Below the pieces are notes generated by a model. That model was given only the letters and a program-made list of their open reading frames with translations. It made no database searches and was not told the DNA's origin. A stretch of 64,000 bases of DNA. Origin: Bradyrhizobium sp. AUGA SZCCT0158 (lineage in GTDB: Bacteria > Pseudomonadota > Alphaproteobacteria > Rhizobiales > Xanthobacteraceae). The stretch is from assembly GCF_018130065.1 (NCBI RefSeq), contig NZ_JAFCME010000002.1:62001-126000 (forward strand). Direction: 5' to 3'. This document shows positions 34,638 through 44,226 of this stretch, piece by piece. The position numbers were made by a program, and so were the translations under genes. The first letter of the stretch is position 1. Each line of letters starts with the position of its first letter.

Positions 34638-35626
34638 ATGTACCGGTTTCGAAATGCATCCGTCTCGTCGTTTACAATTCTGCTTGGCCTGCTGGCGGAC
34701 GGCCGTGCTGGAGAACTGAAGCTGCCCGTGGCCTGCGATGTTGGCCGCACATGTTTCATCCAAAACTACGTGGACGTCGATCCAGGTTCTGCAGCCACGG
34801 ATTACATGTGCGGAACTTTGACTTACGACGGTCACAACGGCATCGATTTTCGGTTGCCGTCCCGCGTGGCACAACAAGCACACGTCCATGTTCTGGCGGC
34901 GGCCGATGGCGAGGTCATCCGAACGCGCGACGGCATCGACGATGTCGCCATCAAACCCGAAGGACGCGGCAAGGTGAGCGGCCATGAGTGCGGCAATGGC
35001 GTTGTGATCAAGCACCCACAGGACCTGGAAACGCAGTATTGCCACATGGCGAAGGGCAGCATTGCGGTCAAGTCGCGCGATAAAGTCACGGCCGGCCAGG
35101 TGATGTCGGCATGTCCGGCTTGACCGAGTATCCGCACTTGCACTTCGTCGTGCGTCGAGGTGGCAAGGTCATCGATCCCTTTGCGGACGGCCGAACGCCC
35201 GGCGCCTGCAATGGCAACGCCGAAAGCCAATGGCACGAATCGGTACGGGCGCAACTGGCCTATTCGCCCCGCACGATTCTGAACTTCGGCTTCACCACCG
35301 GTTCGGTCACGACCGAGTCGGTCGAGACCGGCGTGGCGTTGCAGCACCAACCGACGATGGACTCTGAAGCGATCGTGGCGTTCGTCCGGACGATCGGCCT
35401 GAAGGCCGGTGATGTCCAGACATTGACGTTGCGCGATCCGGCTGGAAAGGTGCTAGCGGAAAATCGGCCGGTCGCCCTCGACAGAAACAAGGCACAGTTC
35501 GTCCTGTTCTCGGGAAAAAAACGCGCCAAGCGCGACTGGGACAGGGGATTTTACACCGCGACGTATGTCGTCAAGCAGGAAGACCAATCACTACTCGAAA
35601 AACAATTTCAGCTCGAATTGCGCTAG
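34638..35626 (+). pseudogene. Secreted M23 metallopeptidase, frameshifted
   Basis: The first frame (34638-35123) begins with a signal peptide and contains the zinc-site half YDGHNGIDFRLP and QYCHMAKGSI. The second frame (through 35626) continues with SGLTEYPHLHFVV, the HxH zinc motif, and a C-terminal domain of about 130 residues. The break is near 35103-35110. A single extra G in GTCGGCATG would restore the frame. M23 enzymes cut peptidoglycan cross-bridges; here the two halves of the metal site lie in different frames, so the gene as written cannot make an active enzyme. Confidence 0.75.
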
Positions 35627-35770
35627 CAGAGGTCCGGGACGACGAGATGGATTGGATGTCGTCCCAATTCAGCAATTCCTCCATACGCCCACCCGCTTGC
35701 CCAATTCCGGGGTATGATACATCCTCTCCTGAGACCTTGATCCGGTTTTGCGAAGACGAGGAAGTTTACT

Positions 35771-36148
35771 ATGCGGTTTTCTAAAGGTGCAGCTATTGCG
35801 CTTGTCGTTGGGTCCACAAGCGTGGCGCCGGCATCTTCGGCGCACGCCGCACCCGACTGTTCGGCATCGACGACACTGGCGAACTGGGGCGAGAACTCGA
35901 CCGGCGACATTGACATTGCGGCCGGGGAAAGCTGCGTGTTTCCGATCAAGATACGCGGCACGGTGACCAGCTCTGAAATTTCGCAAAAGCCGGCACGCGG
36001 CAAGTTGAAGAAGCTCGACGCATCCACTTACGAATACAGGGCGAAGGCGAAATACAAGGGGAGCGACACGTTTGTGATCAAGGCAACGGGCAAGGGGCCG
36101 ACGGCGTCCGGCACGTCGGTCATTACGGTGAACGCGACGATCAAATAG
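35771..36148 (+). CDS. Small secreted protein, Ig-like beta fold predicted
   Basis: The 125-residue protein has a signal peptide (about 1-27, ending SAHAA) and a mature beta-rich domain with two cysteines (about 30 and 55). The text RGKLKKLDASTYEYRAKAKYKGSDTFVIKAT resembles one repeat of a bacterial Ig-like/cadherin-type domain. It starts after AGGAAG. I do not recognise the family. It may be a matrix or cell-surface component given the neighbouring secretion and glycosidase genes, but that is inference. Confidence 0.65.
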   Translation: MRFSKGAAIALVVGSTSVAPASSAHAAPDCSASTTLANWGENSTGDIDIAAGESCVFPIKIRGTVTSSEISQKPARGKLKKLDASTYEYRAKAKYKGSDTFVIKATGKGPTASGTSVITVNATIK

Positions 36149-36203
36149 CCGCATCCTTTTCGATTCCGCGATCTGCTATGTCTTGCGCCTTCGACATCCG
36201 CGC

Positions 36204-37223
36204 ATGCGCGAACCCCGGGATTCGCATGCGCGAACCCTGGGGATCAACAGGTTGAGACCGCACGCTCTCGCATTGATCGGCTGTCTTTTCACGGCCATGC
36301 CGGCTTATCCGCAAAGCGATCCCACGCTGGCGCTGCCCGAACTCACCTTGCAGGTGCCGACCCGTGCGCTCGGCGATCAGTGCCGCAAGATCGAAGCTGA
36401 TGATCCGCGCGTGCCGGTGTCGCTGCATCGGACCTTCCACGATGATTTCGACGTGCATCCGCTGGTCGAAGCACGATGGGTGCCGCACTACGCCGGTGGC
36501 GCCGCCTGGCCGCAGTCGCGCTACTGGGGCGGCGAAGGCTCCGATTTCAAGCGCAAGACCAGCTATAATGGCGAACAGCAGATCTACGTCGATTCGGTGT
36601 ATGGCGGGCGGGGCACGGTGCCGCTCGGGCTCGATCCGTTCCGGGTCCGGGGCGGCATTCTCTCGATCATCGCCAGCCGGACTCCGCCCGACCTGCGGTC
36701 CCTGCTGTTCAACAATGAATACATCTCGGGCATCCTGACCACCCAGGGCAAGTTCACGCAGAAATACGGCTATTTCGAAATGCGCTCCAGGATCCCGGCC
36801 GGGGTCGGCGTGTGGCCGGCGTTCTGGATGCTCGCCGATGACGGCGGCTGGCCGCCGGAAATCGACATCATGGAAGGCCGCGGACAACAGCACGACAACA
36901 TCGTCATGACCACGCATTGGCGGATTCCGGCCACCGGACGGGTCGAGCGCTGCGGGTTCGACTTCATGGTTGCCGATACCAGGAGCGAATTCCACAATTA
37001 TGGTGTGCTGTGGCAGCGCGATCGCATCATCTATTTCATCGACCGCCAGCCGGTGTCGGAGATCAAGGTTCCGGTCGGCTTCGACGCGCCGATGTACATG
37101 ATCGTCAATCTTGCGATGGGCTCGAAGACGATGGAAGGCGTCGGCTTCGTCGACGGCCTGTCTCCCAATGTCGTGGAATTCGAAATCGACCGGATTTCGG
37201 CCTATCAAATTGATACATACTGA
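36204..37223 (+). CDS. Glycoside hydrolase family 16 protein, secreted
   Basis: The protein of about 325-340 residues has a GH16 catalytic motif PEIDIMEG near two-thirds of its length, where both glutamates act in hydrolysis, and flanking text GYFEMRSRIPAGVGVWPAFWML typical of the family. GH16 enzymes cut beta-1,3 or beta-1,3-1,4 glucans and related polymers. The true start may be TTG 36252, which gives a clean signal peptide and has TGGGGAT upstream; ATG 36204 lies in a 22-bp tandem duplication. It is followed by a GH1 gene 57 nt downstream. Confidence 0.88.
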   Translation: MREPRDSHARTLGINRLRPHALALIGCLFTAMPAYPQSDPTLALPELTLQVPTRALGDQCRKIEADDPRVPVSLHRTFHDDFDVHPLVEARWVPHYAGGAAWPQSRYWGGEGSDFKRKTSYNGEQQIYVDSVYGGRGTVPLGLDPFRVRGGILSIIASRTPPDLRSLLFNNEYISGILTTQGKFTQKYGYFEMRSRIPAGVGVWPAFWMLADDGGWPPEIDIMEGRGQQHDNIVMTTHWRIPATGRVERCGFDFMVADTRSEFHNYGVLWQRDRIIYFIDRQPVSEIKVPVGFDAPMYMIVNLAMGSKTMEGVGFVDGLSPNVVEFEIDRISAYQIDTY

Positions 37224-37280
37224 TCATCGCAACCGGCCGGGACGCGCAAGCCGGCAGCACCGAAGCTGACGGAGAACGTA

Positions 37281-38750
37281 ATGTCCGGGAAATTCTCGCG
37301 CCGGCAATTTGCCAAGCTGGCGGGCCTCTCCGCGCTTGGTATGGCGGCGACATCGGCCAATGCGGCCCCCAAACAAAGGCCGGCCGCCGACCCGCACGCC
37401 CCTGCCCGTTTCCCGAAAGACTTTCGCTGGGGCACCGCGACATCGGCCTATCAGATCGAGGGCGCGGTCAATGAGGACGGCCGCGGCCGCTCGATCTGGG
37501 ACACCTTCGCCCACACCCCGGGCAAGATCGAGGACAAGACCACCGGGGACCGCGCCAACGAACACTATCATCGCTACAAGGAAGACGTCGGCCTGATGCG
37601 CGATCTCGGCGTCAAGCACTACCGCTTCTCGATCGCGTGGCCGCGGGTGTTTCCGGAAGGCACCGGCAAGCCCAATCCCAAGGGCCTCGATTTCTATAAC
37701 CGGCTGCTCGACGAACTGCTGGCCAAAGGCATCGAACCCTACGCGACGCTGTATCATTGGGACTTGCCGCAGGCGTTGCAGGACCGCGTCGGCGGCTGGC
37801 AGTCCACCGACACCTCGAAAGCGTTCGCGGATTACGCCGGCTATGTCGCGGAGCGTTTGACCGACCGCGTCAAAAACATCTTCACGCTGAACGAAGCCGG
37901 ACGTTTCCTGAATTTCGGCTACGGATGGGGCATCGACGCGCCCGGCCTCAAATTGCCGAATGCGGAATTGAACCAGGCACGGCATAACGTCGTTTTGGGC
38001 CACGGCCTTGCGGTGCAGGCGATCCGCGCCCGCGGGCGCGCGGGCACCAAGGTCGGCCCGGCCGAGAACATCGCGACCTGCGTGCCGGCCTTCGACACGC
38101 CCGAAAACGTCCACGCTGCCGAGATCGCGACCCGCGAACTGAACTCGGGCCTGCTCGGCGTGATGCTGGAAGGCAAATACACCGACGGTTTCCTCGAATA
38201 TGCCGGCAAGGACGCGCCGAAATTCACCGCCGAGGAATTGAAGATCATCGGCTCGCCCAACGATTTCGTCGGCCTCAACATCTACGCGCCGCAATTCTAC
38301 ATCGCAGCGTCAGACAAGAAGCCGGGCTGGTCGGTATTGCCGTTTCCCGCCTCGTTTCCGCACATGAGTGCCGACTGGCTGCGTATCGGTCCCGAAACGA
38401 TCTATTGGGCGCCGCGGCTCGCAGCCAAGGTCTGGAACCTGAAGACGATCTACATCACCGAGAACGGCACCTCGTCGGAGGACAAGGTGCATGCCGACGG
38501 CAAGATCTACGATCTCGACCGCATCATGTACCTGCGCAATTATTTGCGGCAGCTGCAGCGCGCCGTCGCCGAGGGCGTGCCGGTCCGCGGCTATTTCCTG
38601 TGGACCCTGATGGACAATTTCGAATGGATCTACGGCTACGAAAAGCGCTTCGGGCTCATCCACGTCGATTTTGAAACCCAGCGCCGGACGCCGAAGCTCA
38701 GTGCGTCGTTTTATCGCGACGTGGTGACGCGCAACGCGATCGGCGCCTGA
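37281..38750 (+). CDS. GH1 beta-glucosidase with Tat signal
   Basis: The 489-residue enzyme begins MSGKFSRRQFAKLAGLSALG, a twin-arginine signal, so it is exported folded. The GH1 nucleophile lies in ITENGTS near residue 395. The acid/base glutamate is in TLNEAG, where the family consensus is TxNEP; the glutamate is kept but proline is replaced by alanine. Other landmarks are FRWGTATSAYQIEG and YHWDLPQALQ. It probably trims oligosaccharides released by the adjacent GH16 enzyme in the periplasm. Confidence 0.93.
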   Translation: MSGKFSRRQFAKLAGLSALGMAATSANAAPKQRPAADPHAPARFPKDFRWGTATSAYQIEGAVNEDGRGRSIWDTFAHTPGKIEDKTTGDRANEHYHRYKEDVGLMRDLGVKHYRFSIAWPRVFPEGTGKPNPKGLDFYNRLLDELLAKGIEPYATLYHWDLPQALQDRVGGWQSTDTSKAFADYAGYVAERLTDRVKNIFTLNEAGRFLNFGYGWGIDAPGLKLPNAELNQARHNVVLGHGLAVQAIRARGRAGTKVGPAENIATCVPAFDTPENVHAAEIATRELNSGLLGVMLEGKYTDGFLEYAGKDAPKFTAEELKIIGSPNDFVGLNIYAPQFYIAASDKKPGWSVLPFPASFPHMSADWLRIGPETIYWAPRLAAKVWNLKTIYITENGTSSEDKVHADGKIYDLDRIMYLRNYLRQLQRAVAEGVPVRGYFLWTLMDNFEWIYGYEKRFGLIHVDFETQRRTPKLSASFYRDVVTRNAIGA

Positions 38751-38756
38751 AGCCGC

Positions 38757-38993
38757 CTAGTGAAAGCGCACCAGCTGCGGCTGCGGCATCGAAGCCTGGT
38801 GTGACGGCGCGCGATCACCTTTGACTGCCACAGTCACGGCGGGTTCATGCCGCACGTTCCGCGATGATTCGTGGCTGATGAACATGCTGGCGGCGCCGAC
38901 CATCAAGACGACATAAAGGCCGAAGATGCCACCGACCCAGCGCCAGTAGATCCGGCGGCTGTCGGGGGTAAGGCTTTCGATCAAGCTGCGCAT
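38757..38993 (-). CDS. Small single-span membrane protein
   Basis: The 78-residue product starts at ATG 38993 behind GAGGAGGAGG with 6-nt spacing, a strong ribosome binding site. One membrane span lies at about 22-42 (IFGLYVVLMVGAASMFI), followed by a polar tail with histidines. No family recognised. It ends 6 nt from the end of the convergent GH1 gene. Confidence 0.65.
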   Translation of the reverse strand: MRSLIESLTPDSRRIYWRWVGGIFGLYVVLMVGAASMFISHESSRNVRHEPAVTVAVKGDRAPSHQASMPQPQLVRFH

Positions 38994-39095
38994 GACTGCC
39001 TCCTCCTCGAGGAACTGATGGCGCTGCGTATAGCTTGCACTCCGGCCCCGGTGTGTGACGTACTTCACAGAAGCCCGCATTAAAACGGAGAACCC

Positions 39096-39416
39096 GTGAC
39101 CGGTCCGGAACTGAAGAAACTGCGCGAAGACCTCGGTGAGGCGATCGGCCAACCCCTTGGCGTGGCCGACATGGCCAAGCTCTGCGGGTTGCCGCCAGAA
39201 GACGGCGCCAACACGATTCGGAAATGGGAAGTCACCGGCCCGACCGGCCCCGTCGCCGAACTGCTGCGCATCCTGGCGATGGCCAGCGACCGCTATCCGA
39301 TCCTGGAAATGTTCAACGTGTTCGACCGCCATGACGTCGCCGAAAAGGACCGGCCGGCGCGGCGGCAGGCGTTCCGCGAGCAGATGCGCGGCGACGTGCG
39401 GCGGCGCATTGCCTAA
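39096..39416 (+). CDS. Putative helix-turn-helix protein
   Basis: The 106-residue protein starts at GTG 39096 after CGGAGAAC. Residues about 3-60 (LKKLREDLGEAIGQPLGVADMAKLCGL) resemble an Xre-like helix-turn-helix with a GANTIRKWEVTGPTGP segment in the place of the recognition helix and wing. The C-terminal part is a basic helix. Such stand-alone proteins occur in Bradyrhizobium; targets are unknown. Confidence 0.6.
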   Translation: MTGPELKKLREDLGEAIGQPLGVADMAKLCGLPPEDGANTIRKWEVTGPTGPVAELLRILAMASDRYPILEMFNVFDRHDVAEKDRPARRQAFREQMRGDVRRRIA

Positions 39417-39455
39417 GGCAAGGCTTGCGCGCCGCGCGCCCGAGGGACCCCGATT

Positions 39456-39492
39456 TTAAGGCTTCATTAAGCTTGCCTTAGGACGCCGTTAA
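39456..39492 (+). promoter_or_regulatory. Two CtrA-type boxes upstream of the outer-membrane protein gene
   Basis: 39456-39470 is a perfect TTAA-N7-TTAA site (spacer GGCTTCA). 39478-39492 is TTAG-N7-TTAA, one mismatch. A further half site TTAA lies in AAGGCTTCCTTAAGC at about 39508-39522. CtrA is the cell-cycle master regulator of alphaproteobacteria. Confidence 0.7.
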
Positions 39493-39666
39493 GCACAGAA
39501 AACAAGGCTTCCTTAAGCACAAAAAACGTTTGCTCTCCAATGGGTTGGGTAATCGATCGGTGTGCCTGGCAAGTGACAGCATTTTATTCAAAAGCTGTCT
39601 AACTGCACGCCATGGACGGCGCCCGGCATGTGGCGCTTCCCAACGATTTTCCGGAGACCCACGACC

Positions 39667-40383
39667 ATGAAGAAGTTCCTGCTCGCAATCGTCGCTCTCG
39701 CAGCCCTCGGCGCGGCGTCCCCGGCGCTCGGCGCCGACATGGGCGCACGGCCCTACTACAACAAGGCGCCGGCCTATGCCGCGCCGCTCTACAACTGGAC
39801 CGGCTTCTATCTCGGCGCCCATATCGGCGGCGCCTTCTCGAGCAGCAACACTTTCAACGGCCTGGTGCTCAGCGACTACAGCGCGCGCCTGCTGGGCGGC
39901 GTGCAGGCCGGTGCCGATTACCAGTTCGCGCCGAACTGGGTCATCGGCGCCGAGGGCCAGTACAGCTGGCTCGGCCAGAACAACCTCAGTTCGGTGTTCC
40001 CGAACGGCTTCGTCTACAACAACGATCAGCGCGCGATCGCTTCGATCACCGCCCGTGTCGGCTACACCTGGGGCCCGGGCATGCTCTACGTCAAAGGCGG
40101 CTACGCCTATTCGAACAATCGCGACACCCTGACCTTTGCCGGCGTGCCGGTCGCGTTCACGCTCGATAAGAATCACAGCAATGGCTACACCGTCGGCGCC
40201 GGCGTCGAATACATGTTCGCCCCGAACTGGTCGGCCAAGGCCGAATACATGTACTACGACTTCGGCACCACCCGCTTCGTGACCCCGGTCGCGCTGGCCC
40301 CCTTTGGCACCTTCCATAACGACGAGCATACGTTGAAGGTTGGCGTCAATTATCGCTTCAACTTCGCGGGCGCGCGCTACTGA
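39667..40383 (+). CDS. Outer-membrane beta-barrel protein (Omp25/RopB-like)
   Basis: The 238-residue protein has a signal peptide (about 1-23, ending PALGAD) and a barrel of about eight strands with alternating aromatic residues, such as [37 protein letters not shown] and the C-terminal [11 protein letters not shown]. Its pattern matches the porin-like Omp25/RopB family of Rhizobiales. The WTGFYLGA block is a typical feature. CtrA-type boxes lie about 175-210 bp upstream and a terminator follows the gene. Confidence 0.88.
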   Translation: MKKFLLAIVALAALGAASPALGADMGARPYYNKAPAYAAPLYNWTGFYLGAHIGGAFSSSNTFNGLVLSDYSARLLGGVQAGADYQFAPNWVIGAEGQYSWLGQNNLSSVFPNGFVYNNDQRAIASITARVGYTWGPGMLYVKGGYAYSNNRDTLTFAGVPVAFTLDKNHSNGYTVGAGVEYMFAPNWSAKAEYMYYDFGTTRFVTPVALAPFGTFHNDEHTLKVGVNYRFNFAGARY

Positions 40384-40406
40384 TCGCTTCTACAGGGAGG
40401 CGCGAG

Positions 40407-40434
40407 AAGGCCGGCTTGAACGCCGGCCTTTTTG
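40407..40434 (+). terminator. Intrinsic terminator after the Omp gene
   Basis: A 9-bp stem (AAGGCCGGC / GCCGGCCTT) with a 6-nt loop runs into TTTGTTT. Confidence 0.85.
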
Positions 40435-40636
40435 TTTGCGCCATGTTGTTTGCGCAATGGCTTGTTTGCGCAAGGGCGTTTCCCAGCGAAGCGGGCTCCC
40501 GCTTTTCAAACATTGTTCGATGGCGGGCCAGCGCTCAAATCGCGAAAAGCGTCCGCATTTTCCCGACTTGTTAACCGGGTACCACGATACTGCCGCCGGG
40601 GAATCATCCAGGGATAGCGGGACGGGGCGGCGGCAA

Positions 40637-42781
40637 ATGGCGTTACGATTCAGCATCGGCAAGATCAGGCTCAAGGGTTTCAGCTTTCCGAATTTCGGCG
40701 TCAGGGGCAGCCTGTTTGCCGCCTTCGCCGTCATCGCCGGCATGGCGATCGTGATCAGCGCCGGTGCCGGCCTGGTGCTCGGACATCTCGGCGGCGCCAT
40801 GGTCGAACTGAGCGGACGGGACATCCCCCGCCTTGCGGCCAGCCTGCAATTGTCGGCGGAGAGCGCCAGCCTTGCCAGCCAGGGACCGGGGCTGCTCGCC
40901 TCCCGCAGCGAGGAGATGCTGAACGAGCGCTCCAAAAAAATGCAGGAGACCCAGCGCATCACCCTGCAAAGGCTTGCCGAGATCACCAAGCTCGGCGCCA
41001 ACAAGGATACCGTCGCAGCCCTCACCGAGACGGTGAAAAACATCGAGGACATGATCAAGAGTCTCGGCGGCGCGGCACGCGAACGGCTGGAAACCGGTGC
41101 CCAGCACGAAAAACTGTATGAAGCGCTGCGCACGGCCCAGACTGCGTTCGTCAAGGCCGCCGCGCCCGCGATGGTCGACGCCCAGACCCAGCTCAGCAGC
41201 ATCTTCGGCGCCGCCAGCTTCAACCAGGACGAAGCCACCAAGGCGGAGAAAACGGTCGAGCAGATCAGCGACATCATCGCCGCCGGCAATCTGACCGCGT
41301 TCAACATGATGGCCGCGCTTTCATCCGAGAGCAGCGACACGCTCGAAGCCATCGAGAAGCAAACCCGCACGGCGCAGCAGCGCGTTAAATCGAACCTCGA
41401 CCAGCTTCCCAAGGGTTCTCTTACGACGGCACTGAGCAACGCCTCGAAAGCCCTGCTGGCGCTCGGCGAAGGCAAGACCGGCGTCTTCAAGGTCCGCCAG
41501 AAGGAACTGGACGCCACGGATTACGGCCAGACCATCCTGGAAGAAACCCGCAAGCTCAATGTCGGCCTCGGCATCAGCGTGCAGCAACTGGTGGACGGCG
41601 TGCGCGGCGAGACCGACGCCTCGACCCGGCAGGCGGGCAAGGAGATTTCGCTGGCGACCACCGTCATGCTCGCGCTCGGTGCGGCGACCCTGATCGGATC
41701 GGTGCTGTTCGTCTGGCTCTATGTCGGCCGCAACATTCTGCGGCGCATCGGCAATCTGCAGCGTTCGATGCAGTTGCTCTCCAGCGGCGATCTCGAATCG
41801 GAAATCTATCAGTCGAGCCAAAAGGACGAGATCGCGGCGATGGCCAATTCGCTGCACGTGTTCCGCGAGAGCATGATCCAGAGCCGGGCGCTCACCGCCG
41901 ACCAGGACCAGGATCGCATCGCCAAGGCCGAGCGCGCCACCCGCATGGAAGCCCGTATCGTCGAGTTCGAAACCACGGTGCGCACGGCGCTGGATAGTTT
42001 GCAGGAAGCGGCCGGCTCGATGCAGACCACCGCGCAGAGCATGTCGGCGACCGCCGATCAGTCCAGCGCGCTGGTGAGCGCGGTGGCCTCCGCCGCCGAG
42101 GAGACCTCGGTCAACGTCCAGACCGTGTCGTCGGGCACCGAGGAACTGTCGTCGTCGATCGAGGAAATCGGCCGCCAGGTCGTCACCTCGGCGGAGATCG
42201 CCCGCAAGGCGGTCGAGGAAGCCGGCGCCACCGACGCCACCATGCAGGGGCTGGCCGACAACGCCGCCCGCATCAGCGTAGTGGTCGATTTGATCCAGAC
42301 CATCGCCTCGCAGACCAATTTGCTGGCGCTGAACGCCACCATCGAGGCCGCGCGCGCCGGTGAAGCCGGCCGCGGCTTCGCCGTGGTCGCCTCCGAGGTC
42401 AAGAGCCTCGCCACCCAGACCGCGAAGGCCACCGACGAGATCCGCCAGCAGATCGTCAGCATGCAGACGGTGACGACGACGGCGGTGTCCGCGATCCGCA
42501 GCATCTCCACCACGATCGGTGAGATCAACGACGTCACGACCGCGATCGCGGCCGCCGTCGAGGAGCAGGGCGCTGCGACGCGCGAGATCGCGCGCAACAT
42601 TTCGCACGCCGCCGGCGGCACCAGCGAGGTTTCCAGCAACATTGTCGGCGTCTCCAGCGCCTCGACCGAAGCCGGCTCCGCCGCCAGCGAGGTCTTGACC
42701 GCCTCCGGCGCGCTCCGCCGCGAAGCCGACGTGCTGCGCGCGGAAATCGACGCGTTTTTGGGGAATATCCGGGCGGCGTAA
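40637..42781 (+). CDS. Methyl-accepting chemotaxis protein
   Basis: The 714-residue receptor has a membrane span at about 27-48, a long helical periplasmic domain (about 50-345), a second span at about 350-370, a HAMP region and a cytoplasmic signalling domain with the hairpin tip [31 protein letters not shown] near 555-585. It transmits a ligand signal to CheA. The ligand is unknown. The true start is taken as ATG 40637, because the long frame before it reads through the terminator of the Omp gene. Confidence 0.93.
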   Translation: MALRFSIGKIRLKGFSFPNFGVRGSLFAAFAVIAGMAIVISAGAGLVLGHLGGAMVELSGRDIPRLAASLQLSAESASLASQGPGLLASRSEEMLNERSKKMQETQRITLQRLAEITKLGANKDTVAALTETVKNIEDMIKSLGGAARERLETGAQHEKLYEALRTAQTAFVKAAAPAMVDAQTQLSSIFGAASFNQDEATKAEKTVEQISDIIAAGNLTAFNMMAALSSESSDTLEAIEKQTRTAQQRVKSNLDQLPKGSLTTALSNASKALLALGEGKTGVFKVRQKELDATDYGQTILEETRKLNVGLGISVQQLVDGVRGETDASTRQAGKEISLATTVMLALGAATLIGSVLFVWLYVGRNILRRIGNLQRSMQLLSSGDLESEIYQSSQKDEIAAMANSLHVFRESMIQSRALTADQDQDRIAKAERATRMEARIVEFETTVRTALDSLQEAAGSMQTTAQSMSATADQSSALVSAVASAAEETSVNVQTVSSGTEELSSSIEEIGRQVVTSAEIARKAVEEAGATDATMQGLADNAARISVVVDLIQTIASQTNLLALNATIEAARAGEAGRGFAVVASEVKSLATQTAKATDEIRQQIVSMQTVTTTAVSAIRSISTTIGEINDVTTAIAAAVEEQGAATREIARNISHAAGGTSEVSSNIVGVSSASTEAGSAASEVLTASGALRREADVLRAEIDAFLGNIRAA

Positions 42782-42788
42782 TGGTCCC

Positions 42789-42892
42789 CGTCATTCCGGG
42801 GCTATGCGAAGCATAGAACCCGGAATCTCGAGATTCCCCGGGGGCGCAAGTGCGCCCCTGAGGTTCGCATCTTCGATGCGCCCCGGAACGAC
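42789..42892. repeat. Inverted repeat with CGTCATTCCGGGG ends
   Basis: Left end CGTCATTCCGGGG and right end CCCCGGAACGAC are inverted, with internal hairpins (GGGGCGCAAGTGCGCCCC). It resembles 19482-19598 and follows the chemoreceptor stop by 7 bp. Confidence 0.75.
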
Positions 42893-42993
42893 AGCAGAGT
42901 GTGCCGCCACAACAAAATACCCATGCCTTTTATCCCACCGGGCACCTGCTTTTTCGGCTAGCGCCGCACCAATTGTGCGGGTAAGTCGGTGGG

Positions 42994-44055
42994 ATGCACT
43001 CGAAAACCGACCCCGTTCAGTCCTCCGCCGAAGCCCTGCGATACCCCTGGGAGAATCACCCCGGCCAGGATCAGGTCGTCGAGGTGGTGCCGGGCGTGTT
43101 GTGGGTCCGGCTCAAGCTGCCGTTCCGGCTCAATCATGTGAACATCTACCTGCTCGCCGACGGCGACGGCTGGGCGATGATCGATTCCGGGTTCGGCAAT
43201 GAGGAAACCATCGAAGCCTGGACCACGCTGTTCGAGGGTCCGCTCCGGCACGTGAAAATCTCCCGCCTGATCGTGACCCATTCGCATCCCGATCACGTCG
43301 GTCTGGCGGGCTGGGTCACCGAGCGCTTCGACTGTCCCTTGCAGATGTCGCAGGTCGAATATCTGCAGTCGGTCTATCACCAGAACCGCGGCACCGAGGA
43401 GCGCCGCAACGCGCAGCGGCTGTTCTTCCGCCGTCACGGCATGGACGAGAGCCTGACCGACACGCTGCTGAGCCGCGGCCAGGATTACCTGAAGCAGGTT
43501 TCGGTGCTGCCACCGTCCTATCGCCGCATCGCGCATGGCGACGAGATCGTGATCGGCACGCGGCGCTTCAAGGTCATCACCGGCGGCGGCCACGCGCTCG
43601 ACCAGGTGATGCTGTATTGCGCCGCCGACAAATTGTTCCTTTCCGCCGACCAGGTGCTGAGCAAGATCTCGCCCAATGTCAGCGTCTGGGCGGTCGAGCC
43701 CAACCAGAACTCGCTCGGCGAATATCTGGCCTCGTTGGCGAGCCTGACCACCACGCTGCCCTATGACGTGATGGTGCTGCCCGGCCACGGCGTGCCGTTC
43801 TACGGCCTCAAGACCCGGATCAAGCAGCTGGCCGACCATCACGAGGACCGCTGCCGGCTGATCGCCGAAGCCTGCCGGACCGTGCCGCAGACCTCGAAGC
43901 AACTGGTGCCGGTGGTGTTCCACAAGCACGTGCTGGACGCCCACCAGATGGGCTTTGCCGCCGGCGAACTGATCGCCCACGTCAACTACATGCTGGTCGA
44001 GGGCCGCCTGATCTCTGAAGTCACCGACGGCGTGCTGTATTTCCGGACCACCTGA
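42994..44055 (+). CDS. MBL-fold metallohydrolase
   Basis: The 353-residue protein has the metallo-beta-lactamase motif HSHPDH near residue 94, with further ligands in the GGGHALDQ and LPGHG segments. The fold includes glyoxalase II and lactonases. The C-terminal 90 residues (FHKHVLDAHQMGFAAGELIAHVNYMLVEGRL) look like the extra helical domain of the YqjP/LACTB2-type group. Substrate is not predictable. Starts at ATG 42994; no clear RBS stronger than alternatives. Confidence 0.88.
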   Translation: MHSKTDPVQSSAEALRYPWENHPGQDQVVEVVPGVLWVRLKLPFRLNHVNIYLLADGDGWAMIDSGFGNEETIEAWTTLFEGPLRHVKISRLIVTHSHPDHVGLAGWVTERFDCPLQMSQVEYLQSVYHQNRGTEERRNAQRLFFRRHGMDESLTDTLLSRGQDYLKQVSVLPPSYRRIAHGDEIVIGTRRFKVITGGGHALDQVMLYCAADKLFLSADQVLSKISPNVSVWAVEPNQNSLGEYLASLASLTTTLPYDVMVLPGHGVPFYGLKTRIKQLADHHEDRCRLIAEACRTVPQTSKQLVPVVFHKHVLDAHQMGFAAGELIAHVNYMLVEGRLISEVTDGVLYFRTT

Positions 44056-44226
44056 CGCGCCCAACTAATCCATAGCTATTGGGCCTAAAAGGGCGCACGG
44101 TCGCGCCGTGCTATCCCGGCTGTCGTGCCGAACGAACTTCCACATTGAAGCCTTATCCAGCGGCGGCATTGATTTGACGCCGTCATTGCTGACGCGCGCG
44201 GCAATTGCGCCCGCAAAGGAAAATAG

